A stretch of DNA of 40,184 nucleotides, taken from positions 1 to 40,184 of the forward strand of contig DLBF01000119.1 of NCBI GenBank assembly GCA_002494215.1. The letters are read 5' to 3'. The notes beneath the pieces are model-generated. The model saw nothing but the letters and a program-made list of their open reading frames with translations, was not told the DNA's origin and did no database searches. A program made the translations under genes and the position numbers. The DNA comes from Prevotellaceae bacterium UBA7028. GTDB taxonomy: Bacteria > Bacteroidota > Bacteroidia > Bacteroidales > Bacteroidaceae. This document shows positions 32,978-40,184 of this stretch, piece after piece. Position 1 is the stretch's first letter. Each line of letters begins with the position of its first letter.

Positions 32978-35203
32978 ATGGGAAAGAAGAAAAGCGGAGG
33001 CAGTCGCCTCAAGAAGAAAAACCTGGAACAGATGGTAATAGCGCTGTTCGAGGAACAACCCAACCAAGTCTTTGAACTGAAAACCCTCTATCGCGAACTT
33101 CATCTGAACACACATCCAGCTAAGATGCTGCTGATGGATGTGCTGGAGGTTCTGCTGATGGATGACTATATAAAGGAACAGCCCCGTTTCTGTTACAAAC
33201 TGAACAACCCCACGCAGGTAATGACGGGTATCTTCCACCGTAAGGCAAACGGCAAGAACACCTTTGAACCAGAAGATGGCGGAGAACCAGTCCTAGTGGC
33301 AGAGCGTAACAGCATGCACGCTATGGACGGCGATAAGGTTCAGGTAACCATGCTGGCGCGCAGGAAGCATCATGTTCGCGAGGCAGCTGTAACAGAGATA
33401 CTGGAACGTAGTGAGAAGCAGTTTGTGGGAACCTTGCAAGTGAGCAAAAATTATGCTTACCTGCTAACCGAAGACCGTACACTGGCCAACGATATCTTCA
33501 TCCCCAAAGCCAACCTGAAGAAAGGGCAGACGGGGGACAAGGCTATTGTAAAGATTGTGGAATGGCCCGATAATGCCAAGAACCCTGTCGGAAAGGTGAT
33601 AGATATCCTGGGAAAGACAGGCGAGAACAATGCCGAGATGCATGCCATCCTGGCAGAATACGGCCTGCCATACGTTTATCCTGCCGCCGTGGAGAAGGCC
33701 GCCAAGAAACTGAAGTTGGATATTACGAAAGAGGAAATCGCACGCCGAGAGGACATGCGAGATGTCATGACTTTTACCATCGACCCACGCGATGCCAAGG
33801 ACTTCGATGATGCTCTGAGCATTCGTCCTATAAAAGCCGGGCTTTGGGAGATTGGCGTCCATATTGCCGATGTAAGCCACTACGTTACCGAAGGCTCTAT
33901 TATAGATAAGGAAGCATTGAAACGCTCCACCAGCGTTTATTTGGTGGACCGCACCGTTCCCATGCTGCCCGAGCATCTTTGCAACTACGTCTGCTCACTA
34001 CGACCGGACGAGGAGAAACTGACGTACAGCGTCATCTTTAAGATGAACGATAAAGCCGAGGTGAAAGACTGGCACCTGGCTCACACGGTGATAAAGAGTG
34101 ACCGGCGCTTCACCTACGAGGAGGTACAGGAAGTCTTTGAAAGACGACATGAGGCAAGCGAGGAAGATTACAAAGCTCCTGGAGACAGACCAAAGACCCC
34201 CTCTAACTCCACCGTGAAGGGGGAAAACCCAATTGGGGAAGATATGGAAGAGGCGCTTATTACGCTGAACCGTTTGGCAAAGGAGTTACGTCGCAAACGT
34301 TTCGCTGGCGGGGCCGTTGACTTTGACCGATGCGAGGTTCGATTCGAGATAGACGAAAAGGGCAAGCCCACGAGTGTATATTTCAAAGTGGCCAAGGATG
34401 CCAACAAACTGGTGGAAGAATTCATGTTGCTGGCCAACCGCACAGTAGCAGAAAGCATCGGAAAGGTGCCCAAGAACCAGAAAGCTAAAGTGCTGCCTTA
34501 TCGTATCCATGAGTCACCCGATCCTGCCAAACTGATGAACCTGTCGGACTTTGTTGGTAAGTTCGGCTACAAACTGAGGACGAACGGCTCGAAGGGCGAA
34601 ATGAGCAGGAACCTGAACAAGATGCTTACAGAGGTGAAAGGCAAGAGGGAACAAAACATGATAGAGATGATTACCCTGCGTGCTATGATGAAAGCCAAAT
34701 ACAGCACCCACAATGTGGGACACTATGGATTGGCGTTTGACTATTATACGCACTTCACTTCTCCTATTCGTAGATATCCCGACCTGATGGTACATCGTCT
34801 GCTGACAAAATATGCACAGGGTGGACGCTCTGTCAACCAAGACAAATACGAGGAACTCTGCGAGCATTGTAGCGAGATGGAACAGACTGCAGCTCAAGCT
34901 GAACGTTCCAGCATCAAATACAAGCAGGTGGAATATATGAGCGAGCATCTGGGCGAAACTTTCGTTGGCACCATCAGCGGTGTAACGGAATTCGGCATCT
35001 ATGTGGAAGTAGATGAGAATAAGTGCGAGGGAATGATTCCCCTACGCGACCTCGATGATGATTACTACGAGTTCGACGAGAAGAACTACCGCCTGAGAGG
35101 ACGTAGCCACCACCATTGCTACAACCTGGGAGACAGCGTAAAGATTCAGGTAGCCAGAGCAGACCTGTACCGCAAGCAGCTGGACTATAAATTGGTGAGA
35201 TAG
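32978..35203 (+). CDS. rnr: Ribonuclease R
   Basis: 741 aa. RNase R is a processive 3'-5' exoribonuclease that degrades structured RNA and takes part in RNA quality control. A lysine-rich N-terminus (GKKKSGGSRLKKK) and a winged-helix segment (about 15-75) are followed by two cold-shock-type domains (about 80-210). The RNB catalytic domain contains DPRDAKDFDDA (269-279) with the metal-binding aspartates. A C-terminal S1 domain (about 653-740, FVGTISGVTEFGIYVEV) ends the protein. Inside the RNB domain, residues about 401-422 (PKTPSNSTVKGENPIG) are an unusual insertion encoded by a copy of the hairpin repeat that also follows gldK. It probably forms a surface loop, since the frame and the motifs on both sides are intact. 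Confidence 0.96.
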   Translation: MGKKKSGGSRLKKKNLEQMVIALFEEQPNQVFELKTLYRELHLNTHPAKMLLMDVLEVLLMDDYIKEQPRFCYKLNNPTQVMTGIFHRKANGKNTFEPEDGGEPVLVAERNSMHAMDGDKVQVTMLARRKHHVREAAVTEILERSEKQFVGTLQVSKNYAYLLTEDRTLANDIFIPKANLKKGQTGDKAIVKIVEWPDNAKNPVGKVIDILGKTGENNAEMHAILAEYGLPYVYPAAVEKAAKKLKLDITKEEIARREDMRDVMTFTIDPRDAKDFDDALSIRPIKAGLWEIGVHIADVSHYVTEGSIIDKEALKRSTSVYLVDRTVPMLPEHLCNYVCSLRPDEEKLTYSVIFKMNDKAEVKDWHLAHTVIKSDRRFTYEEVQEVFERRHEASEEDYKAPGDRPKTPSNSTVKGENPIGEDMEEALITLNRLAKELRRKRFAGGAVDFDRCEVRFEIDEKGKPTSVYFKVAKDANKLVEEFMLLANRTVAESIGKVPKNQKAKVLPYRIHESPDPAKLMNLSDFVGKFGYKLRTNGSKGEMSRNLNKMLTEVKGKREQNMIEMITLRAMMKAKYSTHNVGHYGLAFDYYTHFTSPIRRYPDLMVHRLLTKYAQGGRSVNQDKYEELCEHCSEMEQTAAQAERSSIKYKQVEYMSEHLGETFVGTISGVTEFGIYVEVDENKCEGMIPLRDLDDDYYEFDEKNYRLRGRSHHHCYNLGDSVKIQVARADLYRKQLDYKLVR
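34190..34235 (+). repeat. ACCCTCTCTAACTCC repeat embedded in rnr
   Basis: The segment AGACCCCCTCTAACTCC...AGGGGGAAAACC is about 85 percent the same, by eye, as the intergenic repeat at 13536-13570. The frame stays open and contributes the residues PKTPSNSTVKGENP. Confidence 0.8.
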
Positions 35204-35320
35204 AACCCCCTCCCTTCCTCCCCGAGGGGAGGGAGTCTGGAGGCTAGGGGCTGGGGGCTAGGGGCTGGGGTATCAACTATCAACTCCCTCCCCCTCGGGG
35301 GAGTCGGAGAGGGGTCTTTT
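35204..35320. repeat. Convergent spacer filled with G/C hairpin repeats
   Basis: Between the ends of rnr and the second FAS1 gene. It contains a CCCTCC...GGAGGG hairpin (35215-35240), a GGCTAGGGGCTGG tandem repeat (35240-35270) and a CTCCCCCTCGGGGGAG-like stem followed by GGGGTCTTTT (35284-35320), which could end rnr transcription. Confidence 0.6.
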
Positions 35321-35323
35321 CAC

Positions 35324-37435
35324 TTACCAAATATCCTCGGGTGTCTCGGGATTATCATAGATTTCCTTGGGACAATACTCTATGTGGTCCATATAGAACT
35401 CGGAGGTGGTATTGTCCAATACCGACTTAATCTTCAGATAATACGTCTTATCCGGATCGAGGGTGGCGCGTGTTATGATACGACGGATGATGTTGCGGTT
35501 CACATTATTACGGGCTGTCGTACCAGGCTGTTTAAGGATGAGGATACTCTCCTCCCCCTTCATGAAGCCGTTGTTACGCATCTGCTTATCTACCTCTGCG
35601 TTTTGATCGTCGTCATGATCAGAATCTGCTGCCCATCCCGTATTAGGATCAACACCACCTAAGGTAAGGTTCACAGGAATACCGGTTACAGGCAATCGGT
35701 CTGGGTCATCACCAAAATAGAGCTGCCCCACCCCACGGTTGGAGTTCGTAAGGATACGGTATCTTACCTCGTATGTGCCACGCTTAGGAACTGGTGGCAA
35801 GGTGAAGACAAGTTCCCAGTGTCCCACGCACTTTACCTCATCACCACAAAGACTTCCGAACTTCAGTCCGTATGCATTATAATATACAAAGGTAGAACCC
35901 TTGTTGATGCTCAGGTTCCCAATATACTTATATTCATCATCGTCGGGGAAATGTACCCACTGATGAGCTGCATCGGTCAAGGGAACACGACGGATATCGT
36001 TGTTCATCACCTCGGGGAAGAAACTCATACAGTCCATACGGATACGGCTTTTGGCCAGATTGTTACGCGTAGCATCATCATAAGCCAGAGGAGCATCTAT
36101 GGCGTAGATATATCCGTTGGCACCTATATGTTCGTAAAGTGTCTCGTCCTCCTTAAAGACGCGACAACCGATTTTGTCGGGATGGCAAGCTATCTCGTGT
36201 CCCGTACCACGACGGGCATTATCGATGACGGGGAAACGGTTCAGATATACACCATTCGACTCCGGACTCTCATATATCTTAACCAGACGACGTTGTCCTA
36301 ACGGAACATAGTACTCCATCACAGGAATGCTATATTTGTAGGGACTTCCGGAATAGTCGTATCCCTTCTCGTTGTAATGGAAAACCAACCTGTCTGGTGA
36401 CATCTTAAAGGGCAGAACATGGTACGTGGTCCATTGATACAAGAGGTTGTTGGGCATCTTGTAATTATCGTCTGCAACTGCCTGAGGATAATAGTTGCCC
36501 TTGGCAACCCAACTCTGCACATCGGCAGGGGTTATCTCCGAAGCTGGCTTCCCTAACTTCTCTTCCCAAAAACTGTCAGGTTCGGCAAAGATAGTGAATC
36601 CGTACTTTCTATGACGGGGCGCATAGGAATAACCACCCGTCATGGTTGCCAGTCCGTTGGCTGGTGTCTTCTCCTCAATCTTTCCTCTTATATATAACTG
36701 TTCGTACACCTCATCCTGGCGTTTTGACAGGGTATCCATCAAACCACATGCTTTGCATAATTTTGCCATTACCACGAAACCCTGTTTGTAACCTTTCAGA
36801 TATTCGTCGAGCACACCGGCTAACGTGATATCCGTCGGGGCTATTACCTTCTCTACCTGATGTATCATTCCGTTTATCGTACGGATATCACGGTTGGCAA
36901 TACTGATAGGACAAGTACGGTTGATGTATATGCTGTCTGGGTTACTACCATAGGATACACTTAGTTTCAGCTCGTTCATGTTGCTACGGGGAAACTCTTC
37001 GTTATTCTGCGCGGGGAACATGCAAACCTCGTAGTACTCCTCATCGCCACCGTCTATGATACTATTATAAACAATCACCTTACGAAGGGAATCCGCAATC
37101 AGACTGTCAGGAATAGCCTCCCATGCTGGAGCTGGGATGATTCCACTTTCCGTTAACTGATGGAGATACTCATCTATGGCCTCGTTTGTAGGAGCAAAAA
37201 CCGTGAAGTTTCCTCTAGCACTCAGAAGCTGATAAACGGAGCTCTTACTTTGGGGACTGATAGGTACTTGCTTCAGAAGATCTACATAAGAAGAATAGGA
37301 ATCGTGCTGCAGCATATAGCTAAGTACAGTATGATCCTTAAAAACATATCTCTGGGATGTGTCTATGGTTTCGGAACATGAAATCAGCAGCCCCAATTCA
37401 GCCACTATAGATAATAGCAATAATATCCTTTTCAT
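35324..37435 (-). CDS. FAS1 (fasciclin) domain lipoprotein, copy 2
   Basis: 703 aa. A paralogue of the lipoprotein at 22115-24274 along its full length. The lipobox is LLISC (Cys20). FAS1 domain 1 (about 30-205) contains NFTVFAPTNEAIDEYL and ends TINGMIHQVEKVIAP. Domain 2 (about 220-375) contains YGFTIFAEPDSFW and WTTYHVLPFKM. The C-terminal beta-rich part includes PPVPKRGTYEVRYRI and ends IYDNPETPEDIW, almost the same as copy 1. Expected on the cell surface or in the periplasm; partner unknown. It is monocistronic as far as can be seen, with its own promoter upstream and rnr convergent downstream. Confidence 0.88.
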   Translation of the reverse strand: MKRILLLLSIVAELGLLISCSETIDTSQRYVFKDHTVLSYMLQHDSYSSYVDLLKQVPISPQSKSSVYQLLSARGNFTVFAPTNEAIDEYLHQLTESGIIPAPAWEAIPDSLIADSLRKVIVYNSIIDGGDEEYYEVCMFPAQNNEEFPRSNMNELKLSVSYGSNPDSIYINRTCPISIANRDIRTINGMIHQVEKVIAPTDITLAGVLDEYLKGYKQGFVVMAKLCKACGLMDTLSKRQDEVYEQLYIRGKIEEKTPANGLATMTGGYSYAPRHRKYGFTIFAEPDSFWEEKLGKPASEITPADVQSWVAKGNYYPQAVADDNYKMPNNLLYQWTTYHVLPFKMSPDRLVFHYNEKGYDYSGSPYKYSIPVMEYYVPLGQRRLVKIYESPESNGVYLNRFPVIDNARRGTGHEIACHPDKIGCRVFKEDETLYEHIGANGYIYAIDAPLAYDDATRNNLAKSRIRMDCMSFFPEVMNNDIRRVPLTDAAHQWVHFPDDDEYKYIGNLSINKGSTFVYYNAYGLKFGSLCGDEVKCVGHWELVFTLPPVPKRGTYEVRYRILTNSNRGVGQLYFGDDPDRLPVTGIPVNLTLGGVDPNTGWAADSDHDDDQNAEVDKQMRNNGFMKGEESILILKQPGTTARNNVNRNIIRRIITRATLDPDKTYYLKIKSVLDNTTSEFYMDHIEYCPKEIYDNPETPEDIW

Positions 37436-37461
37436 AACGTGGAATGGTTTATAATTTCATG

Positions 37462-37494
37462 CAAAAATAACAAGAAAGTATAATACGATGCAAG
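37462..37494 (-). promoter_or_regulatory. Promoter of FAS1 lipoprotein copy 2
   Basis: Minus-strand CTTG (37491-37494; one mismatch), 21 bases, then exact TATTTTTG (37462-37469), 27 bases before the start codon. Confidence 0.6.
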
Positions 37495-37662
37495 GAAATT
37501 GCAAACAAAGTGGGATAAAATATGCAAATTTCGGAAACCGGACAAGATAAAAAAGGTTACACCTTATATATAAATGAAAGACCCACCCCCAACCCCTCCC
37601 TCTATGGAGGGGACATCAGCCATCAGCCATCGTACATCGTTGAGCGGTTAGCAACTTGAAAC

Positions 37663-37712
37663 CATCTATCATCTATTATCTATTATCTATCATCTCTAAT
37701 CTCTAATCTATC
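37663..37712. repeat. Tandem ATCTATT-type repeat
   Basis: About seven short units of the type ATCTATTATCTATC in a row, turning into ATCTCTA units at the end. It lies between the FAS1 copy 2 promoter region and the phosphatase terminator. Unit length is irregular, so it is not a CRISPR. Confidence 0.7.
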
Positions 37713-37713
37713 A

Positions 37714-37754
37714 CAAAAAATAGGGCAAGGAAACATCGCATGTTCCTTGCCCTA
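37714..37754 (-). terminator. Terminator of the PAP2 phosphatase gene
   Basis: Minus-strand stem AGGGCAAGGAA/TTCCTTGCCCT extended by CAT/ATG, followed by ATTTTTTG. It lies 24 bases after the stop codon. Confidence 0.93.
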
Positions 37755-37777
37755 ATATGGATTTGAGACTTTCTCTC

Positions 37778-38509
37778 TTACTTCTTCTGGTTCTTCTGGA
37801 ATTCCTTTACAGCCTTCTCCAACATCTTCTGATATTCTGGCATGCTCTGAAGACGGGCAAAGGTGACGCTGCCACAAAGACGACCAGCATCAACATCACT
37901 CTGGTAATGGAAACCAACAATCACACGGCTCTGACCCAACTCGTATGCCACCTTCATAATCTCCTCGCTATGAGCAGGATCTATAACCATCAGCGTCAAG
38001 CCAACCAACCATGAAGCATGTGTATGGCCGGAGGGATAGCTGGTGAAATCCTCGGGATTCTCGTGGTCGGGCACACTTGTCGGCTCCTTGAACTGCTGAT
38101 AGGGACGAACACGATGGAAGTAGGCCTTTGCACTGGCACCACCCTGCTGCTCTGTCAAGTGAAGACGAGAGAAAAGACGGTACATCTCGGGATACTTCTC
38201 GGCAGTTAATTCGATACCGATAGCCTTACCGTAACGTTCCATAAAATAACGGGCGCAAATACCTGCGTCGGCAATGGCCTGCTTTCCACGTTCAGTTTCT
38301 CGGATGGATTTACCCCACTGATACTGAGTCCAGTCGTAGAAGAAACGAGAGTCGGTAAGTGCAGGAGGTGCAGGCAGAACCTTTTCCATATGGGGAGCAT
38401 CGGCTGACTCATAAAATGGTTTGAACTCTTCTTTAGTTACGTCATTCTGAGCATAAGAACAAAGGAAAACTGGCAACGCAAGTGCCAGGAAAAGAATCTT
38501 CTTCTTCAT
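37778..38509 (-). CDS. Class A acid phosphatase (PAP2 superfamily)
   Basis: 243 aa from the start at 38509 (MKKKILFLALALPVFLCSYAQ, a signal peptide); an in-frame ATG nine bases earlier (38518) is also possible, while the longest frame to 38605 would run through the promoter. PAP2 enzymes hydrolyse phosphate monoesters through a histidine nucleophile. All three signature blocks are present: KAYFHRVRP (K-x6-RP), YPSGHTHAS (PSGH) and SRVIVGFHYQSD (SR-x5-H-x3-D). The soluble secreted form with no membrane helices points to a periplasmic nonspecific acid phosphatase rather than a lipid phosphatase. It is transcribed divergently from the GH105 gene. Confidence 0.93.
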   Translation of the reverse strand: MKKKILFLALALPVFLCSYAQNDVTKEEFKPFYESADAPHMEKVLPAPPALTDSRFFYDWTQYQWGKSIRETERGKQAIADAGICARYFMERYGKAIGIELTAEKYPEMYRLFSRLHLTEQQGGASAKAYFHRVRPYQQFKEPTSVPDHENPEDFTSYPSGHTHASWLVGLTLMVIDPAHSEEIMKVAYELGQSRVIVGFHYQSDVDAGRLCGSVTFARLQSMPEYQKMLEKAVKEFQKNQKK

Positions 38510-38551
38510 AATATTCATAGCATTTTTGATATAATAACTTATTTTCAAAGG

Positions 38552-38582
38552 CAAAGGTATCATTTTTTTCCCTTTATTCAAA
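38552..38582 (-). promoter_or_regulatory. Promoter of the PAP2 phosphatase gene
   Basis: Minus-strand TTTG (38579-38582), 19 bases, then TACCTTTG (38552-38559): an exact consensus match, 42 bases before the chosen start codon. Its position also argues against the longer N-terminus. Confidence 0.8.
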
Positions 38583-38630
38583 CAAACCTGTGGAAAGTGG
38601 GGCAAATTTATACTTATTTTAGATATAATA

Positions 38631-38662
38631 TTTGCATATTATTGCAAAAGAGTTTAATTTTG
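38631..38662 (+). promoter_or_regulatory. Promoter of the GH105/GH2 operon
   Basis: TTTG (38631-38634), 20 bases, then TAATTTTG (38655-38662): an exact consensus match, 34 bases before the start codon at 38697. Confidence 0.8.
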
Positions 38663-38696
38663 CGGTGAAATTTTAACCATAAACATAAAACAAAGG

Positions 38697-39809
38697 ATGA
38701 AGAAAGCAAGAATCTATTCATTATTATTGTTCATTGTGGCAGGCTCGCTATGCCATGCTCAGAAGACAGCGTTACAGGATTTCCCCAAAGGCTTTACACC
38801 TGAAGAGGTAGGACACCGGTTGGCTTACCATTTCGTGGATGCCAAACATGGATTCTGGGGTGGTAACACCAAATACATCAGTTATCACGAGGTATGCGCC
38901 TGGAATGGTGCCATTATGTTTGGACGTGCAGCAGGCGATCAGAAGATTGTTGACTTGATGCGTGACCGCTTTGAACCCTTCTTTGGCCCGGAGAAGGAAT
39001 TCCTGCCCATAAAGAATCATGTGGATATGAACATGTTTGGCTCACTGCCACTGATGCTTTACCAAGTATATAAGGATGAACGTTACAAGGAAATGGGTTT
39101 GTCCTATGCCGATACCCAATGGGAACTGCCTAAGGATGCCAAGGAGAGCCAGAAAAGGCTGGCACGCAACGGCTATACATGGCAGACACGTATGTGGATA
39201 GACGACATGTATATGATTACCATCGTTCAGTCATGGGCATACCGCGTAACAGGAGACCGCAAATACATAGACCGTGCCGCACACGAGATGGTTAAATACC
39301 TGGATGAACTGCAACGACCCAATGGTCTGTTCTATCATGCACCGGACGTTCCGTACTATTGGTGCCGAGGCAATGGTTGGATGGCTGTCGGGTTAACCGA
39401 GGTGCTGAAAGCATTACCTAAGGACAGCCCCTACTATAAGCGCATCCTTAAAGGATACCGACTGATGATGAAGAGCTTGCTGAAATATCGAAATGAAGAA
39501 GGAATTTGGAATCAGTTGGTTGACCAACCCGACTTCTGGACAGAGACCAGCGGCTCAGGCATGTTTACCTATGCCTTTATCTGCGGAGTGAAGGAGGGAT
39601 GGCTGTCTGCAAAAACATACGGTCCGGCAGCACGTAAGGCATGGATGGCACTCATACCTTATATTAATGATAATAATGATGTGCGCGAGGTTTGCGTAGG
39701 AACAAACAAGAAAGCAGATTTCGACTACTACCTGGACCGCCCACGCGTGGCAGGTGACTATCACGGCCAGGCTCCTTATCTGTGGTGTGCAGCAGCTTTG
39801 CTGGAATAA
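38697..39809 (+). CDS. Unsaturated glycuronyl hydrolase, family GH105
   Basis: 370 aa. GH105 enzymes remove the unsaturated uronic acid left at the non-reducing end of pectin fragments by polysaccharide lyases. The signal peptide (MKKARIYSLLLFIVAGSLCHA) indicates periplasmic export. The (alpha/alpha)6-barrel is recognisable by WGGNTKYISYHEVCAWNGA, WQTRMWIDDMYMITIVQSWA (the aspartate pair at the expected place for the catalytic residue), YYWCRGNGWMAVGL and FWTETSGSGMFTYAF. The length is typical. It is followed after 27 bases by a GH2-type gene in the same direction, so the pair probably forms an operon acting on rhamnogalacturonan-type glycans. Confidence 0.93.
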   Translation: MKKARIYSLLLFIVAGSLCHAQKTALQDFPKGFTPEEVGHRLAYHFVDAKHGFWGGNTKYISYHEVCAWNGAIMFGRAAGDQKIVDLMRDRFEPFFGPEKEFLPIKNHVDMNMFGSLPLMLYQVYKDERYKEMGLSYADTQWELPKDAKESQKRLARNGYTWQTRMWIDDMYMITIVQSWAYRVTGDRKYIDRAAHEMVKYLDELQRPNGLFYHAPDVPYYWCRGNGWMAVGLTEVLKALPKDSPYYKRILKGYRLMMKSLLKYRNEEGIWNQLVDQPDFWTETSGSGMFTYAFICGVKEGWLSAKTYGPAARKAWMALIPYINDNNDVREVCVGTNKKADFDYYLDRPRVAGDYHGQAPYLWCAAALLE

Positions 39810-39836
39810 TAACCGATTTACCAAAGAAGACATAAA

Positions 39837-40184
39837 ATGAGAGTAAAAAAGACATTGGTTGCAGCAGTGACAATGCTATTCTCACTTAGCATATCAGCTG
39901 CAGAGAGAGCATCTGTAAAACTGGACTCCAAGTTGGGACACGGAGGACAGCAGACATGGATGATGATAAAAGCCTCTGATGCCAAAGGCACCGGGGCAGA
40001 GATATCCTCCAAGGGATTCAATACAAGTAACTGGACAGAAGCCATCGTGCCAGGTACGGTCCTGACCAATCTGGTTGAGCAGAAAGTTTATCCCGATCCA
40101 TACTACGGGCAGAACAACAAACTGAAGAACGGCCTTATCCCCGACTTGGCAAAGGTCGGTCGCGAGTTCTACACCTATTGGTTC
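39837..40184 (+). CDS. GH2-type glycosidase, N-terminal part (cut by window end)
   Basis: The first 116 codons are visible and the frame is open at the window edge. The signal peptide is MRVKKTLVAAVTMLFSLSISA. The following sequence (GFNTSNWTEAIVPGTVLTNL, then VYPDPYYGQNN and GREFYTYWF) is the galactose-binding-like N-terminal domain of GH2 enzymes of the beta-mannosidase/exo-glucosaminidase type. The substrate cannot be decided without the catalytic domain. The start ATG is 27 bases after the GH105 stop. Confidence 0.85.
   Translation, partial: MRVKKTLVAAVTMLFSLSISAAERASVKLDSKLGHGGQQTWMMIKASDAKGTGAEISSKGFNTSNWTEAIVPGTVLTNLVEQKVYPDPYYGQNNKLKNGLIPDLAKVGREFYTYWF

Noticed and set aside
37663..37712. 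Short tandem repeats considered as a CRISPR array
   Set aside because: Units of about 7-10 bases without unique spacers; no cas gene nearby.
38519..38605. N-terminal extension of the PAP2 phosphatase
   Set aside because: It would be translated from the promoter region itself (-7 at 38552-38559) and would precede the signal peptide.

Overview
The window reads as chromosomal DNA of a Bacteroidota member, most likely Prevotella or a close relative. The evidence is a complete type IX secretion system (T9SS) core (porP-gldK-gldL-gldM-gldN), cargo proteins ending in Prevotella-style sorting tails (IYNMAGQ...KGVNIV.GRKVL), Bacteroidota promoters of the form TTTG-N19-21-TAnnTTTG, SusE/F-, FAS1- and GLUG-type surface proteins, and plant-glycan hydrolases. 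There are no rRNA or tRNA genes, no CRISPR array and no intact insertion sequence.

Layout. (1) 1-10 kb, minus strand: three consecutive cassettes, each made of one large secreted T9SS cargo gene, a G/C-rich hairpin, a ~50-codon ORF for an acidic peptide, and a rho-independent terminator. The peptide ORFs (364-516, 3867-4019, 7028-7183) are clear homologues of each other. (2) 9.95-10.88 kb: a repeat-rich intergenic region that ends in two phased inverted repeats just upstream of a candidate promoter. (3) 10.9-19.8 kb, plus strand: the T9SS core operon followed by priA. (4) 19.9-32.8 kb, minus strand: a cell-surface/glycan block in transcription order, namely a CotH-kinase-like T9SS cargo, a 1687-residue discoidin-repeat protein with a dockerin tail, a FAS1 lipoprotein and a GH36 alpha-galactosidase. 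(5) 33-35.2 kb, plus: RNase R (rnr), divergent from the CotH gene through overlapping promoters. (6) 35.3-38.5 kb, minus: a second FAS1 lipoprotein and a PAP2 acid phosphatase. (7) 38.7 kb to the end, plus: GH105 unsaturated glycuronyl hydrolase and the 5' part of a GH2-type enzyme.

How the parts fit. Region 3 encodes the outer-membrane secretion motor and ring. At least four neighbouring proteins (899, 892, 867 and 1063 aa) carry C-terminal tails that would route them through it, so machine and clients are neighbours. The glycosidases fit pectin or galactan side-chain degradation.

Most interesting signals: the triplicated cargo/peptide cassette; dispersed intergenic repeats that have been read through in frame inside three genes (rnr, the 892-aa cargo, the CotH cargo); a CotH-type kinase domain on a T9SS-tagged protein; and the phased operator-like repeats in front of the T9SS operon. 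All functional assignments rest on sequence reading alone; no database search was run.
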